Positions 46,437 to 55,314 of a stretch of DNA of 64,000 bases are shown here, in pieces. Source of the stretch: Caballeronia sp. SL2Y3 (GTDB taxonomy: Bacteria; Pseudomonadota; Gammaproteobacteria; Burkholderiales; Burkholderiaceae); contig NZ_CP084260.1 in NCBI RefSeq assembly GCF_022879575.1, positions 2,604,001 to 2,668,000 on the forward strand. Direction: 5' to 3'. Below the pieces are notes generated by a model that saw only the letters and a list, made by a program, of their open reading frames with translations, was not told the DNA's origin and ran no database searches. A program made the translations under genes and the position numbers. Position 1 is the stretch's first letter. Every line of letters begins with the position of its first letter.

Positions 46437-46863
46437 TCTGATGCAGGAAGGCACCCAGCCCGGCGCGACCGACATGAAAGACGAAGAACTCTCGATGGAC
46501 GATTGGGCGAGCGCCCTTGCCGAGCAGAACGGCAACGAAGCGCCGGTCGCATCGGCGGGCGTGTTTCAGCCGCTTTCGAAGGCCGCGGCGCCCTCGACGC
46601 GCAACGACATCGACATGATTCTCGACATCCCCGTGCAGATGACGGTGGAACTCGGGCGCACGAAGATCGCGATCCGCAACCTGCTGCAACTGGCGCAGGG
46701 CTCGGTCGTGGAACTGGACGGCCTCGCAGGCGAGCCGATGGACGTGCTCGTGAACGGCTGTCTGATCGCGCAGGGTGAAGTGGTGGTCGTGAACGACAAG
46801 TTCGGCATTCGCCTGACGGACATCATCACGCCGTCCGAACGTATCCGGAAGCTGAATCGATGA
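46429..46863 (+). CDS. fliN: Flagellar motor switch protein FliN
   Basis: 144 residues. C-ring component with an N-terminal acidic tail and the SpoA domain: DMILDIPVQMTVELGRTKIA, LLQLAQGSVVELDGLAGEPM, GEVVVVNDKFGIRLTDIITP. Overlaps fliM at its start and fliO at its end (ATGA). Confidence 0.96.
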   Translation: MSDLMQEGTQPGATDMKDEELSMDDWASALAEQNGNEAPVASAGVFQPLSKAAAPSTRNDIDMILDIPVQMTVELGRTKIAIRNLLQLAQGSVVELDGLAGEPMDVLVNGCLIAQGEVVVVNDKFGIRLTDIITPSERIRKLNR

Positions 46864-47375
46864 AACGCCTCGCCACCGTTGTCGTGTTGGCCGCGCCGAT
46901 CTTCGCCCACGCCGCCGACATGAACGCCGTGAACCACGCCGCGCAGATCGCCTCGGGCGTCGGCGCGGGCAGCGCGGTGCCGTCGCTCGGCTTCGGCGCG
47001 GTGCTGCAAACGCTGCTGGGGCTTGCCGTCGTCATCGGCTTCGTGTTCGGCTGCGCATGGCTCGCGCGCAAGTTCGGCTATCAGGGCGGCAAGCGCAGCG
47101 GACTCGTCAAGGTGGTGGGCGGCGCATCGCTCGGCAACAAGGAGCGCGTGGCAGTGGTCGAGGTCGGCGATACGTGGCTCGTGCTCGGCGCAGGCCCCGG
47201 CAACGTGCGGCTGCTTCACACGATGCCCGCCGGTTCCGCGGAAGCCGAAGTGCCGGCCGGCGTTGCAGGTTCGCCCGCGCAAACGTTGCCGGGCTCGTTC
47301 GGCCAGCGCTTTCGCGATGCACTCGCCGGCGAAGCGAACAAGCGGCTTCAGAAGTTCGTCAGTACCGGCAAGTAG
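46860..47375 (+). CDS. fliO: Flagellar biosynthetic protein FliO
   Basis: 171 residues. Scaffold for FliP assembly in the export gate. Signal-like N-terminus (LATVVVLAAPIFAHA), one strong transmembrane helix near 45-65 (LLGLAVVIGFVFGCAWLARK), then the small cytoplasmic domain (LVKVVGGASLGNKERVAVVE, VGDTWLVLGAGPGNVRLLHT). It ends in GQRFRDALAGEANKRLQKFV, which resembles the mini-ORF before fliP. An intrinsic terminator follows within 25 bases. Confidence 0.93.
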   Translation: MKRLATVVVLAAPIFAHAADMNAVNHAAQIASGVGAGSAVPSLGFGAVLQTLLGLAVVIGFVFGCAWLARKFGYQGGKRSGLVKVVGGASLGNKERVAVVEVGDTWLVLGAGPGNVRLLHTMPAGSAEAEVPAGVAGSPAQTLPGSFGQRFRDALAGEANKRLQKFVSTGK

Positions 47376-47397
47376 AGCCTGTTCGTTCAGCCGATTC

Positions 47398-47437
47398 ATC
47401 GGGCGTGCTCCGCAAGGGCCACGCCCGATTTGCTTTG
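47398..47437 (+). terminator. Intrinsic terminator between fliO and fliP
   Basis: A perfect 10-bp stem (ATCGGGCGTG at 47398-47407 with CACGCCCGAT at 47420-47429, 12-nt loop) followed by TTTGCTTT. It separates fliLMNO from fliPQR. Confidence 0.75.
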
Positions 47438-47480
47438 GGCGACGCGCTTTCGCAATAGAACGAGTTAGCGCCGAATTGCC

Positions 47481-47560
47481 CTTCTGTTCGCGCCATCGTT
47501 TGCGGCCGGGATAGTCAACAATTCATGCTATCGAAAGAGGCAGGACATCATGGCTATCAC
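47481..47560 (+). promoter_or_regulatory. fliP leader, copy B of the duplicated 80-bp block
   Basis: Ungapped match to the fliL leader (44841-44920), including GGATAG...CTATCG, the GAAAGAGG ribosome-binding site and ATGGCTA-x-CAC at the start of the mini-ORF. It follows the fliO terminator, so it probably starts a new transcript for fliPQR. Confidence 0.72.
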
Positions 47561-47636
47561 ATTCGTCATTTTTCAGAGTCAGCGGCTTGGCGACGCAATC
47601 AAGCGTCTCATGCAGTTCGTCGGCGGGAGCAAGTAA
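47550..47636 (+). CDS. 28-codon leader ORF overlapping fliP
   Basis: Begins MAITFVIF after a good ribosome-binding site shared with the fliL leader and ends [11 protein letters not shown]. The TAA overlaps the fliP ATG by one base (TAATG), so translation could be coupled. The C-terminal half ([14 protein letters not shown]) resembles the end of FliO (QRFRDALAGEANKRLQKFV, with a gap). It could be a coupling leader peptide or a remnant of a fliL-start/fliO-end rearrangement. No function is known. Confidence 0.55.
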   Translation: MAITFVIFQSQRLGDAIKRLMQFVGGSK

Positions 47637-48406
47637 TGCAGGTCGGTCGTCACATTGTCCGGGGCGTGAAGCTCGCGCTTCCGGTCGTCATCGCGCTGTC
47701 GCCGCTCGCGGCACTCGCGCAAAGCACGGCGGGTTTGCCCGCGTTCAACACGAGCCCCGGCCCCAACGGCGGCACGACGTATTCGCTCAGCGTGCAGACC
47801 ATGCTGCTGCTGACGATGCTCTCGTTCCTGCCCGCGATGGTCCTGATGATGACGAGCTTCACGCGCATCATCATCGTGCTGTCGCTGTTGCGCCAGGCGC
47901 TCGGCACGTCTAACACACCGCCGAACCAGGTGATCGTCGGCCTCGCGCTCTTTCTTTCGTTCTTCGTGATGTCGCCGGTGCTCGACCGCGCCTACAACGA
48001 CGCGTACAAGCCCTTCTCCGAAGGCCAGATCGCGATGGATCAGGCCATGACGCGCGGCGTCGCGCCCTTCAAGCAGTTCATGCTGAAGCAGACGCGCGAA
48101 TCGGACCTTGCGCTGTTCGCCCGCATTTCGAAGGCCCCGCCGATGAACGGCCCCGAAGACGTGCCGCTTTCGCTGCTCGTGCCGTCGTTCATCACGAGCG
48201 AGCTGAAGACCGGTTTTCAGATCGGCTTCACGATCTTCATTCCGTTTCTCATCATCGACATGGTGGTGGCGAGCGTGCTGATGTCGATGGGCATGATGAT
48301 GGTGTCGCCCACGACCATCGCGCTGCCTTTCAAGCTGATGCTGTTCGTGCTCGTCGATGGCTGGCAGTTGCTCATCGGCTCGCTGGCTCAAAGTTTCGTA
48401 TCGTAA
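47636..48406 (+). CDS. fliP: Flagellar biosynthetic protein FliP
   Basis: 256 residues. Export-gate core protein with a cleavable signal ([18 protein letters not shown]) and four transmembrane helices. Marks: [39 protein letters not shown], the long periplasmic loop, then [20 protein letters not shown] and [23 protein letters not shown] at 47636 chosen by the signal and the overlapping mini-ORF stop. Confidence 0.95.
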   Translation: MQVGRHIVRGVKLALPVVIALSPLAALAQSTAGLPAFNTSPGPNGGTTYSLSVQTMLLLTMLSFLPAMVLMMTSFTRIIIVLSLLRQALGTSNTPPNQVIVGLALFLSFFVMSPVLDRAYNDAYKPFSEGQIAMDQAMTRGVAPFKQFMLKQTRESDLALFARISKAPPMNGPEDVPLSLLVPSFITSELKTGFQIGFTIFIPFLIIDMVVASVLMSMGMMMVSPTTIALPFKLMLFVLVDGWQLLIGSLAQSFVS

Positions 48407-48416
48407 GGAGACGCGC

Positions 48417-48686
48417 ATGACACCCGAATCCGTCATGACGATGGCGCATCAGGCGATGGTCGTCGCGCTGTTGCTCGCCGCACCGTTGCTGCTGGTCGCG
48501 CTCGTCGTGGGTCTCGTCGTGAGCCTCTTTCAGGCGGCCACGCAGATCAACGAATCGACGCTCTCGTTCATTCCGAAGCTGATCGCGGTCGCCGTGACGC
48601 TGGTGATCGCCGGTCCGTGGATGCTCTCGACGCTGCTCGACTACATGCGCCACGTATTCACGATCACGCCCGCGATCACCGGCTAA
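48417..48686 (+). CDS. fliQ: Flagellar biosynthetic protein FliQ
   Basis: 89 residues, two transmembrane helices (VVALLLAAPLLLVALVVGLV and FIPKLIAVAVTLVIAGPWML) with the conserved SLFQAATQINESTLSFIPK between them. Export-gate subunit that wraps around FliP/FliR. It starts after AAGGAG, 11 bases past the fliP stop. Confidence 0.95.
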   Translation: MTPESVMTMAHQAMVVALLLAAPLLLVALVVGLVVSLFQAATQINESTLSFIPKLIAVAVTLVIAGPWMLSTLLDYMRHVFTITPAITG

Positions 48687-48694
48687 AGCGTTCG

Positions 48695-49489
48695 ATGTTC
48701 TCCGTCACCTACGCGCAACTGAACGGCTGGCTCACCGCGTTTCTGTGGCCGTTCGTGCGCATTCTCGCGCTCCTCGCCACCGCGCCGGTGCTGAGCCACA
48801 TGGCCATACCGGTGCGCGTGAAGATTGCGCTCGGCGCGTTCATCACGCTGATCGTCGCGCCGACTTTGCCCGCGATGCCGCAAACGACGGTGTTTTCGGC
48901 GGCCGGCATCTGGATCATCGTCAATCAGTTTCTGATCGGCGCGGCCATCGGCATGACGATGCAGATCGCATTCGCCGCCGTCGATGCCGCGGGCGAGTTC
49001 ATCGGCCAGCAAATGGGCCTCGGCTTCGCCATGCTTTACGATCCGCGCGAGGGCGGCAATGCGGTGGTCATCTCGCGCTATCTGAACACGCTTGCGATGC
49101 TCGCGTTTCTCGTCTTCGACGGCCATCTGCAATTGATCAGCGCGCTCGTGACGACGTTCCAGAACGTGCCGATCGAGGCGAACGTGGTGGCGGCGGCATC
49201 GCATGCGCAGGGCTGGCGCGTGCTCGTCGGCTATGGGACCAGCATTTTCGGCACGGGGTTGCTGCTTTCGCTGCCTATCGTGGCGGCGCTGCTCATCTCG
49301 AACCTGGCGCTGGGCATCTTGAACCGCGCCGCGCCGCAGATCGGGATTTTTCAGGTTGGGTTTCCGGTCACGATGCTGGTCGGCTTGCTGCTCTTGCAGC
49401 TCATGTTGCCTAACCTGATGCCGTTCTTCTTGCGCATCTTCGATGCCGGTATCGCGCAAGTGGGGCGAGTGGCTGGGGCGCTTTATTGA
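48695..49489 (+). CDS. fliR: Flagellar biosynthetic protein FliR
   Basis: 264 residues, about six transmembrane helices. Export-gate subunit: FLWPFVRILALLATAPVLSH, IPVRVKIALGAFITLIVAPT, GAAIGMTMQIAFAAVDAAGE, and ALLISNLALGILNRAAPQIG followed by QVGFPVTMLVGLLLLQLMLP. Starts 8 bases after fliQ. It is convergent with flgL across a 550-bp repeat region. Confidence 0.95.
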   Translation: MFSVTYAQLNGWLTAFLWPFVRILALLATAPVLSHMAIPVRVKIALGAFITLIVAPTLPAMPQTTVFSAAGIWIIVNQFLIGAAIGMTMQIAFAAVDAAGEFIGQQMGLGFAMLYDPREGGNAVVISRYLNTLAMLAFLVFDGHLQLISALVTTFQNVPIEANVVAAASHAQGWRVLVGYGTSIFGTGLLLSLPIVAALLISNLALGILNRAAPQIGIFQVGFPVTMLVGLLLLQLMLPNLMPFFLRIFDAGIAQVGRVAGALY

Positions 49490-50040
49490 GGTTTGCCGTC
49501 GGCGGCGGGTTGCCGCCTCGGCATTCGGTTTCTCCCACTTCCCTGCCACATCATCGGTTGTTCGACACGCGTATTCGATTGCGGCGGACCGACTGTCAGC
49601 GATGAAGTTGAGCCATCGTCGTCGTGCGATGACGGAGACCGCTCTGCCGGGCGATGCCCCGCACAAACCGCGCGCTTATCACGTCATCGATCGTTAGACA
49701 CGCATATCTACTCGCGGCGGTGACACGGCATACCGATCGTCAGCAAGAAGTTGAGCCATCGTCGTCGTGCGATGCCGGAGACGACAAAAGGTCACCGCTC
49801 TCCCGGGCGATGCCCCGCACAAAACCCGCGCTGATCCGTCCGGTTCAACGTCTGCCACTTCCCTCCAACGCCATCCATCGTTCGACACGCCTATTCACTC
49901 GCGGCGTTCCAGACGGCATACCGATCGTCAGCAACGAAGCTACGCCATCACCGTCATGCGATGCCATAAACGACAACGGGGCACTGCTCTCCCGAGCAAT
50001 GCCCCGCAAACCACTACCGCTTTGCGCGATACCGCGGTGC
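49490..50040. repeat. Three degenerate 150-170-bp repeats between fliR and flgL
   Basis: Units at about 49536-49683, 49684-49855 and 49856-50014 share, in order, a CACTTCCCT start (units 1 and 3), TCGTTAGACACGC/TCGTTCGACACGC-like, CGGCATACCGATCGTCAGCAA (units 2 and 3, close in 1), GCCATCGTCGTCGTGCGATG-like and CTCCCGGGCGATGCCCCGC-like blocks. The first hairpin (GGCGGC...GCCGCC, 49501-49517) follows fliR directly. No ORF in the region resembles a known protein. Confidence 0.8.
49978..50005 (-). terminator. Hairpin after flgL
   Basis: GGGGCA-TGCTC pairs with GAGCA-TGCCCC around TCCC, interrupted by one mismatch. It lies 36 bases after the flgL stop and is the best-kept of three related hairpins in the repeat region. 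It has no T run, so termination is likely but not certain. Confidence 0.55.
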
Positions 50041-51279
50041 TTACCCGCCCAGATAATCGAACAACGACATCTTCTGAATCTGCGTGAACGCCATCTGCGC
50101 CGCCTGAAGCGAGTTCTGCGTCAACTCATACGAGCTGATCGACGAAACCAAGTCGATCTGCGTCAGGTTCGCCAGATCCGATGCGTTCTGGGTCTGCGTC
50201 GTCTGCATCGCCGTCTGCGTCGATTGAATCTGCTGCTCGCGTCCGCCCACCACAGTCTGCGCCGCCAGCACGTTGTTGAACGTGTTGGTGATCTTCGTGC
50301 CCGCGGTCGTCAGCGCATTGGTCAGCGCGGCGTGCGCGCTGTCCGATCCGGTCGGCTGCTTCAGCGCGCTCACGAGGTTGTCGAGCGTCGCGAAGATGTC
50401 GTTGTTGCCAGCGGTCGCGGGCTGCACCGTGAAGCTGTCGCCATTGCCGGGCGCGCCGGCAACGGACACCTTCTGGCCGCCGATCGTGATGTCCGCGCTG
50501 CCCGTGTACGCGGTCGGCGTCGTCGGCAACGATGAATCCGCCGGCACCGCCGTGACCGTGTAGCTCGTCGTGCCCGCGGTGGCATCGACGGCGAACTGGA
50601 TCGTGTAGGTACTGCCGTTATTCGGATTGCTCGGGTCGGAGACGCTCACGCCGCTGATCGTACCCGTGCCCTTGTTCGTCGCAGCCGCGCTCGAAACAGG
50701 CGCGCTTTCCGTCGGCGATACGCTGCCGAAAATCGACTCGCCTGGATCGCCCACCGCAATCGACCGTCCCGCGCTGATCTGCACCGTGCGCTGGCCGGCA
50801 TCGCCCGAATACGTCGCACCGACTCCCGACGGGTTGTTCGTGTACGGCTGCGTGCCGCCCTTGAGGCCCGAGAAGATGTAATTGCCGTCGCTGTCCGTGG
50901 TGTTCGCGATGTTCATCAGCTGATCGCGATAGCCCTGAATCGCATTGGCGATGGCCGCGCGGTTTGCGTCCGTCAGCGAGCCGTCGCCGGCCTGCACGAG
51001 CTTCGTCTTGATGCTTTGCATCACGTCGCTCACGTCGCTCAGCGTGGAGTCTTCCTGTTGCAGCGAGGAGAGCGCCTTCGTCTGATTCGTGCCGTATTGC
51101 GTGAGCGCGTTGCCCTGCATCGTGAGCTGCACGGCCTGCGCCGCGCCGAGCGGGTCGTCGGACGCGGTCATGATGCGCTTGCCCGACGAGATCTGCTGAT
51201 ACATGGACGCCAGCGTGCTCTGCTGGTCGCTCATGGAAGCGACGTTCAGATTGAAGTACTGGGAACTGGAAATACGCAT
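50041..51279 (-). CDS. flgL: Flagellar hook-associated protein FlgL (HAP3)
   Basis: 412 residues. Junction protein between FlgK and the filament. Flagellin-like ends: MRISSSQYFNLNVASMSDQQ, SSGKRIMTASDDPLGAAQAV, and the C-terminal VSSISSYELTQNSLQAAQMA followed by IQKMSLFDYLGG. The middle is Thr/Ser/Ala-rich and variable, as expected for the outer domain. Follows flgK by 11 bases. Confidence 0.94.
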   Translation of the reverse strand: MRISSSQYFNLNVASMSDQQSTLASMYQQISSGKRIMTASDDPLGAAQAVQLTMQGNALTQYGTNQTKALSSLQQEDSTLSDVSDVMQSIKTKLVQAGDGSLTDANRAAIANAIQGYRDQLMNIANTTDSDGNYIFSGLKGGTQPYTNNPSGVGATYSGDAGQRTVQISAGRSIAVGDPGESIFGSVSPTESAPVSSAAATNKGTGTISGVSVSDPSNPNNGSTYTIQFAVDATAGTTSYTVTAVPADSSLPTTPTAYTGSADITIGGQKVSVAGAPGNGDSFTVQPATAGNNDIFATLDNLVSALKQPTGSDSAHAALTNALTTAGTKITNTFNNVLAAQTVVGGREQQIQSTQTAMQTTQTQNASDLANLTQIDLVSSISSYELTQNSLQAAQMAFTQIQKMSLFDYLGG

Positions 51280-51290
51280 CGCGAGTTGCC

Positions 51291-53228
51291 TCAGTTGAAG
51301 ATGCCGAGCAGCGTCTGGAACAGCGACGACGCGGTTTGAATCACCTTGCTGTTCGCCTGATAGAGCTGCTGATACTGGATTAGGTTGGCCGCTTCCTCGT
51401 TCAGGTTCACGCCTTGCACGGACTGCTGTGCCGCTGTCGCCTGATTGAGCAGCGCGGTCTGCGACGAACTAGTCGCCTTGAGCTGATTGGCCTGGTTGCC
51501 GATGTCGTTCACGTAGCTCGCGTACGAACCGGTGAGCGTATCGGTGCCGCCGTTGAGCGACTTCGCGGAGACGAGGTTCGCCATCGCGAGCGCGTTGCTG
51601 CCGTCGCTCGTGCCGCCCTTGTTCGCGGCGATGTTGAACACGTCCTTGTCGGCGGGGGCGCCGCTCAATGTCGCGCTCACGCCGTTGGACGTGATCGTGA
51701 GTCCCTTCGAGGCATCGTACGGAATCGTCGAGTTCGCGGTGTACGCGGTGCCGTTCACGGTGACATCCACGTTCGACGTGAAGCCGCCTGCGGCCTTGTC
51801 GTACGTCAGCGAGATGTTCGACGGCATGCTGTAGCCCGCCGCCACCGTCGCCGACGTGATGGAGCCGGTGCCCGTATTCGAAGTCGATGCCGAGCTCACC
51901 GCCGGCGATGCCGCCGCGATCGCGGTGGGGCTTTTCGTCGTCAGCGCGAAGTTGTCCAGCGCGCCGCGCGTGGGCTGAATGCTGAAGGAGTCGCCCTTCT
52001 GCATCGAGCCGGACACGGTAATGTTGAGGCCGTCGAACGTGCCGCTGTTGGCGGGCGGCGTAATGCTGCCTAGCGATTTGCCCGACGCCGGGTCCGTCAC
52101 TTCGTAGTCCGTACCGTTGTACGTCAGGGTGTAGTCGCCCGTGGAAGGCTGCGACGCGTCGGCGAACGAGACCGCCACGCTGCCGCTACCCTTGTTGCGC
52201 GCGTCGGAATATACGTTGGGCGTGCCGGTCGAAAAGAGCGCGCCGCCTGCCTTGCCGCTGAGGTCGAGGCCGAGCGCGTTCTGGCCATTCAGTTGCGAGG
52301 CGAAGCTCGTCGCGATGGCGCCGAGTTGCGCCTGCGCGGGATCGAGCGTCTGGGTGCGGAAGTCGATCAGGCCGCCTACGACGCCGCCCGTCAACGCGGA
52401 ATTGTCGATGTACTGCGTGTTCGCGGCGGTTTGCGGCGTGCCGTCGGTCCGCTTGAACGCGACGGTGAGCTCGCTCGGATCGGAGGGCGACGTCACGGTC
52501 TGCAACCCGTACTGCGTATTGCCGACGACGAGCGGCTGCCGGTTGCCGATGAACACGTTGAAGTTACCGTCCTGCTGCACGACTTGCACGCCGATCATGG
52601 AACTGAGGTTCGCCACGGCCTGGTCGCGTTGATCGAGCAACTGGTTGGGCTGCTGGCCCGAGGCGCTCGCGCCGTTGATCTGCTTGTTGAGATCGGCGAT
52701 TTGCTGCGCGTAGTTGTTGATCGACGAGACGGCGCTCGACAGCTGCGTGTTGACGCTCTGGCGAAGCTGGTCGTATTGCTCGCCGGCGGAGGTCATCTGG
52801 TCGGCGAGCGTTTGCGCGCTGCTGACGAGCGACTGACGCGAGGCGGTGCTGCTCGGCGAGTTCGCCACCGACTGCAAGCCGGAGAAATAGTTGCTGATGC
52901 CCGCAGCGATGCCCGACGTCGGATCGCCGACGAGGTTGTTGAGCTGCGAGAGCATCGTGTAATAGGTGTTCGCCGCGCTGCTCGCCGACTGCGTGTTGTT
53001 GACTTGCGTCGTCAGGTACTGGCTGTACTGTCGCGTGACGGTGACCGTCTGCACGCCATTGCCGAGATAGCCCGAGCCGGTGCTTTGACCGGACGCTTCC
53101 TGATACGCGACCTTCTCCAGCGTATAGCCGGGCGTGGCGGCGTTGCTGATGTTCTGGCCGGTCGTCGTGAGGCCCCACTGGGCCGCATTCAGGCCCGACA
53201 AGCCGATGTTGATGATGTTGTTGGACAT
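51291..53228 (-). CDS. flgK: Flagellar hook-associated protein FlgK (HAP1)
   Basis: 645 residues. First hook-filament junction protein. N-terminus NIINIGLSGLNAAQWGLTTT plus NISNAATPGYTLEKV is the family signature; the C-terminus has GVNLNEEAANLIQYQQLYQA and NSKVIQTASSLFQTLLGIFN. The middle holds repeated Ig-like beta segments. ATG at 53228. A sigma-28-type promoter lies 41-67 bp upstream. Confidence 0.95.
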   Translation of the reverse strand: MSNNIINIGLSGLNAAQWGLTTTGQNISNAATPGYTLEKVAYQEASGQSTGSGYLGNGVQTVTVTRQYSQYLTTQVNNTQSASSAANTYYTMLSQLNNLVGDPTSGIAAGISNYFSGLQSVANSPSSTASRQSLVSSAQTLADQMTSAGEQYDQLRQSVNTQLSSAVSSINNYAQQIADLNKQINGASASGQQPNQLLDQRDQAVANLSSMIGVQVVQQDGNFNVFIGNRQPLVVGNTQYGLQTVTSPSDPSELTVAFKRTDGTPQTAANTQYIDNSALTGGVVGGLIDFRTQTLDPAQAQLGAIATSFASQLNGQNALGLDLSGKAGGALFSTGTPNVYSDARNKGSGSVAVSFADASQPSTGDYTLTYNGTDYEVTDPASGKSLGSITPPANSGTFDGLNITVSGSMQKGDSFSIQPTRGALDNFALTTKSPTAIAAASPAVSSASTSNTGTGSITSATVAAGYSMPSNISLTYDKAAGGFTSNVDVTVNGTAYTANSTIPYDASKGLTITSNGVSATLSGAPADKDVFNIAANKGGTSDGSNALAMANLVSAKSLNGGTDTLTGSYASYVNDIGNQANQLKATSSSQTALLNQATAAQQSVQGVNLNEEAANLIQYQQLYQANSKVIQTASSLFQTLLGIFN

Positions 53229-53268
53229 GCACGAATCCTTTTCTGGCGCTGCCGCTTGATTGCACGTT

Positions 53269-53295
53269 ATATCGGCTGTTCGCCGGGGAAATTTA
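53269..53295 (-). promoter_or_regulatory. Sigma-28 (FliA)-type promoter for flgKL
   Basis: Minus strand: TAAATTTC (53288-53295), 11-bp spacer, GCCGATAT (53269-53276). The -10 element matches the FliA consensus at 7 of 8 positions and the -35 keeps TAAA. It points at flgK. Confidence 0.75.
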
Positions 53296-53465
53296 ATGGT
53301 TTCCTTTCTGACGCTTTTGGAGGGTCGCCTGCGGCGGGCGTTGTTTGGGTTCTTGCATTTTGCTTCTATGTTCGCGGGTGGTATGCGGCGATGTACGGGG
53401 CGTTCTTGGGCTAATTCGCGGGTTTGGTCTTGCGGGTTCTTTTTTGCTGCTGCTGCGGCGGTTTC

Positions 53466-53557
53466 TTTGTTCCGTTCTTTCGTTCGTGAAACTTGTATTC
53501 GCGTCGGTCTATTAGCGTTGCCCCTCCCCGGGGCGGGGGTCACTTTCTTTGCTGCTG
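53466..53557 (-). repeat. Dispersed composite repeat copy 3, cut by an IS481-type end
   Basis: Minus-strand order: CAAAGAAAGTGACCCCC, GC palindrome, AATAGACCGACGCG block, CGAA-rich tail. It is cut at about 53557 where IS481-type terminal sequence begins. The missing 5' part continues at 55315-55409 beyond the insertions. Confidence 0.78.
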
Positions 53558-53620
53558 TGTATAGACCGGAGACATGGGTAACAGGTGTGTCAGGACATAG
53601 GTAACACATTCAACTGCTTC
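53558..53620 (-). mobile_element. IS481-family terminal fragment
   Basis: Contains two copies of an ACAT(A/G)GGTAACA motif (GAGACATGGGTAACAGG and GGACATAGGTAACAC), typical of the ends of IS481-like elements. It ends at the TSD of the IS256-family element. Read on the minus strand, the TGA right after the target duplication would have been the stop of the split transposase gene. Confidence 0.7.
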
Positions 53621-54968
53621 GGGCCTGTCAGGAATTTTGTGTTTAAGGCATAACATGCTCCCAAGGAGAGTTTATGCCTCGCAAACCGAAAGCCCAGCCG
53701 GCGGCTCTGCCGGCGATTCCGGCCGAACTGCTTGAGCAGTTCGGCAACGGTCCGATGACGGCTGAAGCCATCAATGCCGCGACGCTGGCGCTCAAGAAGG
53801 CGCTGATCGAACGGGCGCTGGGCGGCGAGATGAACCATCATCTCGGCTACCCTCCCGGTGCTGCCAAGCCGGTCAACGCCACGAATCAGCGCAACGGCAA
53901 AGGGGCCAAGACGGTTCTGACCGAAGACGGTCCGATCCGCATCGAGGTGCCGCGTGACCGCGACGGCAGCTTCGAACCGATCCTGATTCCCAAGCACGAA
54001 CGGCGCTTCACGGGCTTCGACGACAAGATCGTCGCCATGTATGCCCGAGGCATGACCGTACGTGAGATCCAGGGCTTCCTGCTGGAACAGTACGGCACCG
54101 ATGTCTCGCCCGACTTCATCAGCTCGGTCACCGACGAAGTCATGGCCGAAGTAACCGCATGGCAGGCCCGGCCGCTCGAGCCGATGTATCCGGTCGTGTT
54201 TTTCGACGCACTGCGGGTCAAGATTCGCGAAGACGCCGTCGTGCGCAACAAGGCGGTGTACCTGGCGCTGGGCGTGCTGCCCGACGGCACGCGCGAGATC
54301 CTGGGCCTGTGGATCGAGAATACCGAGGGGGCCAAATTCTGGATGAAGGTATTCAACGATCTGAAGACGCGCGGTGTTCACGACATCCTGATCGCCGTCA
54401 CCGACGGTCTGAAGGGCATGCCCGAAGCATTGGCGGCGGTGTTTCCGGCCACCACACTGCAAACCTGTATCGTCCATCTGATCCGCAACAGCCTCGATTA
54501 CGCCAGTTGGAAAGACCGCCGAGGGTTGGCTGCCGCGATCAAACCGATCTATGCCGCGCCCAGCGCGGAAGCGGCCCAGGCCGAACTCGATGCGTTTGCT
54601 GATGGGCCGTGGGGCCAGAAATTCCCGACCGTCAGCAGCGCGTGGCGCAACGCCTGGGATCGCGTAATCCCGTTCTTTGCGTTTCCGCCGGGTGTGCGCA
54701 AGATCATCTACACGACGAACGCGATTGAAAATATCAACTCGCAGTTGCGCAAGATCATCAAGACCCGTGGTCACTTCCCGAGCGACGAGGCCGCCACCAA
54801 ACTCATCTGGCTGGCCTTGCGCAACATCACCGCGAATTGGGGAAGTGCCGCGCATGACTGGAAGACGGCCATGAACCAGTTCGCTATCCTTTACGCAGAT
54901 CGATTCGTTCGGCCCTCCGTGTAATTACTCAACCTGCCTTAGAACACGGAAATCCTGACACCCCCACT
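53621..54968 (+). mobile_element. IS256-family insertion sequence with 8-bp target duplication
   Basis: 1348 bp flanked by ACTGCTTC at 53613-53620 and 54969-54976. Imperfect inverted ends share TGTCAGGA and (T)TAAGGCA blocks (left 53626-53650, right 54936-54960). It carries one transposase gene. The perfect 8-bp duplication suggests a fairly recent, simple insertion. Confidence 0.88.
53674..54924 (+). CDS. IS256-family transposase
   Basis: 416 residues, full length and intact. DDE mutator-type transposase: VVFFDALRVKIREDAVVRNK with the first Asp, IAVTDGLKGMPEALAAVFPA with the second, TCIVHLIRNSLDY, and the C-terminal FFAFPPGVRKIIYTTNAIEN with the catalytic Glu in NAIEN. AAGGAGAG precedes the ATG. 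Probably still active, since the element has both ends and a clean target duplication. Confidence 0.95.
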   Translation: MPRKPKAQPAALPAIPAELLEQFGNGPMTAEAINAATLALKKALIERALGGEMNHHLGYPPGAAKPVNATNQRNGKGAKTVLTEDGPIRIEVPRDRDGSFEPILIPKHERRFTGFDDKIVAMYARGMTVREIQGFLLEQYGTDVSPDFISSVTDEVMAEVTAWQARPLEPMYPVVFFDALRVKIREDAVVRNKAVYLALGVLPDGTREILGLWIENTEGAKFWMKVFNDLKTRGVHDILIAVTDGLKGMPEALAAVFPATTLQTCIVHLIRNSLDYASWKDRRGLAAAIKPIYAAPSAEAAQAELDAFADGPWGQKFPTVSSAWRNAWDRVIPFFAFPPGVRKIIYTTNAIENINSQLRKIIKTRGHFPSDEAATKLIWLALRNITANWGSAAHDWKTAMNQFAILYADRFVRPSV

Positions 54969-55314
54969 ACTGCTTCTGCTGCGCTCTTTCAAGTTGACGG
55001 TATCGATTCGATGATGAAGGAAGTACACGTCATAACAGCCGTCGGTTTCCGGACACGCCCGCAGCGCGATCGGCAGGTTCGCCAGCGCGCTCGAGACTTT
55101 GAAGCGTTGCGACTTGAAGCGCACCTCGCCGTTGAGCCCGACCCGAACCACCGCGTCTGCGTCCCCGTATTCGATCGGCGGCATGCGCTCCGGATACGCT
55201 CGCGGGCTCGGTCGACAGCGCGAAATCGGTGTGGCCATGTCCAGCGCCTGATGCGGCCGCTCGTGGTTGTACACCTGACGTTTCTGAACCGCCCAATGCA
55301 CATATACGAGTGGC
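54969..55314 (-). pseudogene. IS481-family transposase 3' remnant
   Basis: About 110 C-terminal codons on the minus strand: VYNHERPHQALDMATPISRC, RAYPERMPPIEYGDADAVVR, GEVRFKSQRFKVSSALANLP and CYDVYFLHHRIDTVNLKE, the integrase-core end typical of IS481. The 5' two thirds are missing, replaced by the 95-bp flank repeat. The IS256 element entered exactly at the last codons; without it the frame would end SRSS-stop. Confidence 0.85.

Noticed and set aside
49536..50014. Possible CRISPR array
   Set aside because: Units are about 150-170 bp, degenerate and without short regular repeats separated by unique spacers.
49654..50535. Plus-strand open frame over the fliR-flgL gap and flgL
   Set aside because: It lies antisense to a clear flgL and its composition is typical of a GC-rich shadow frame.
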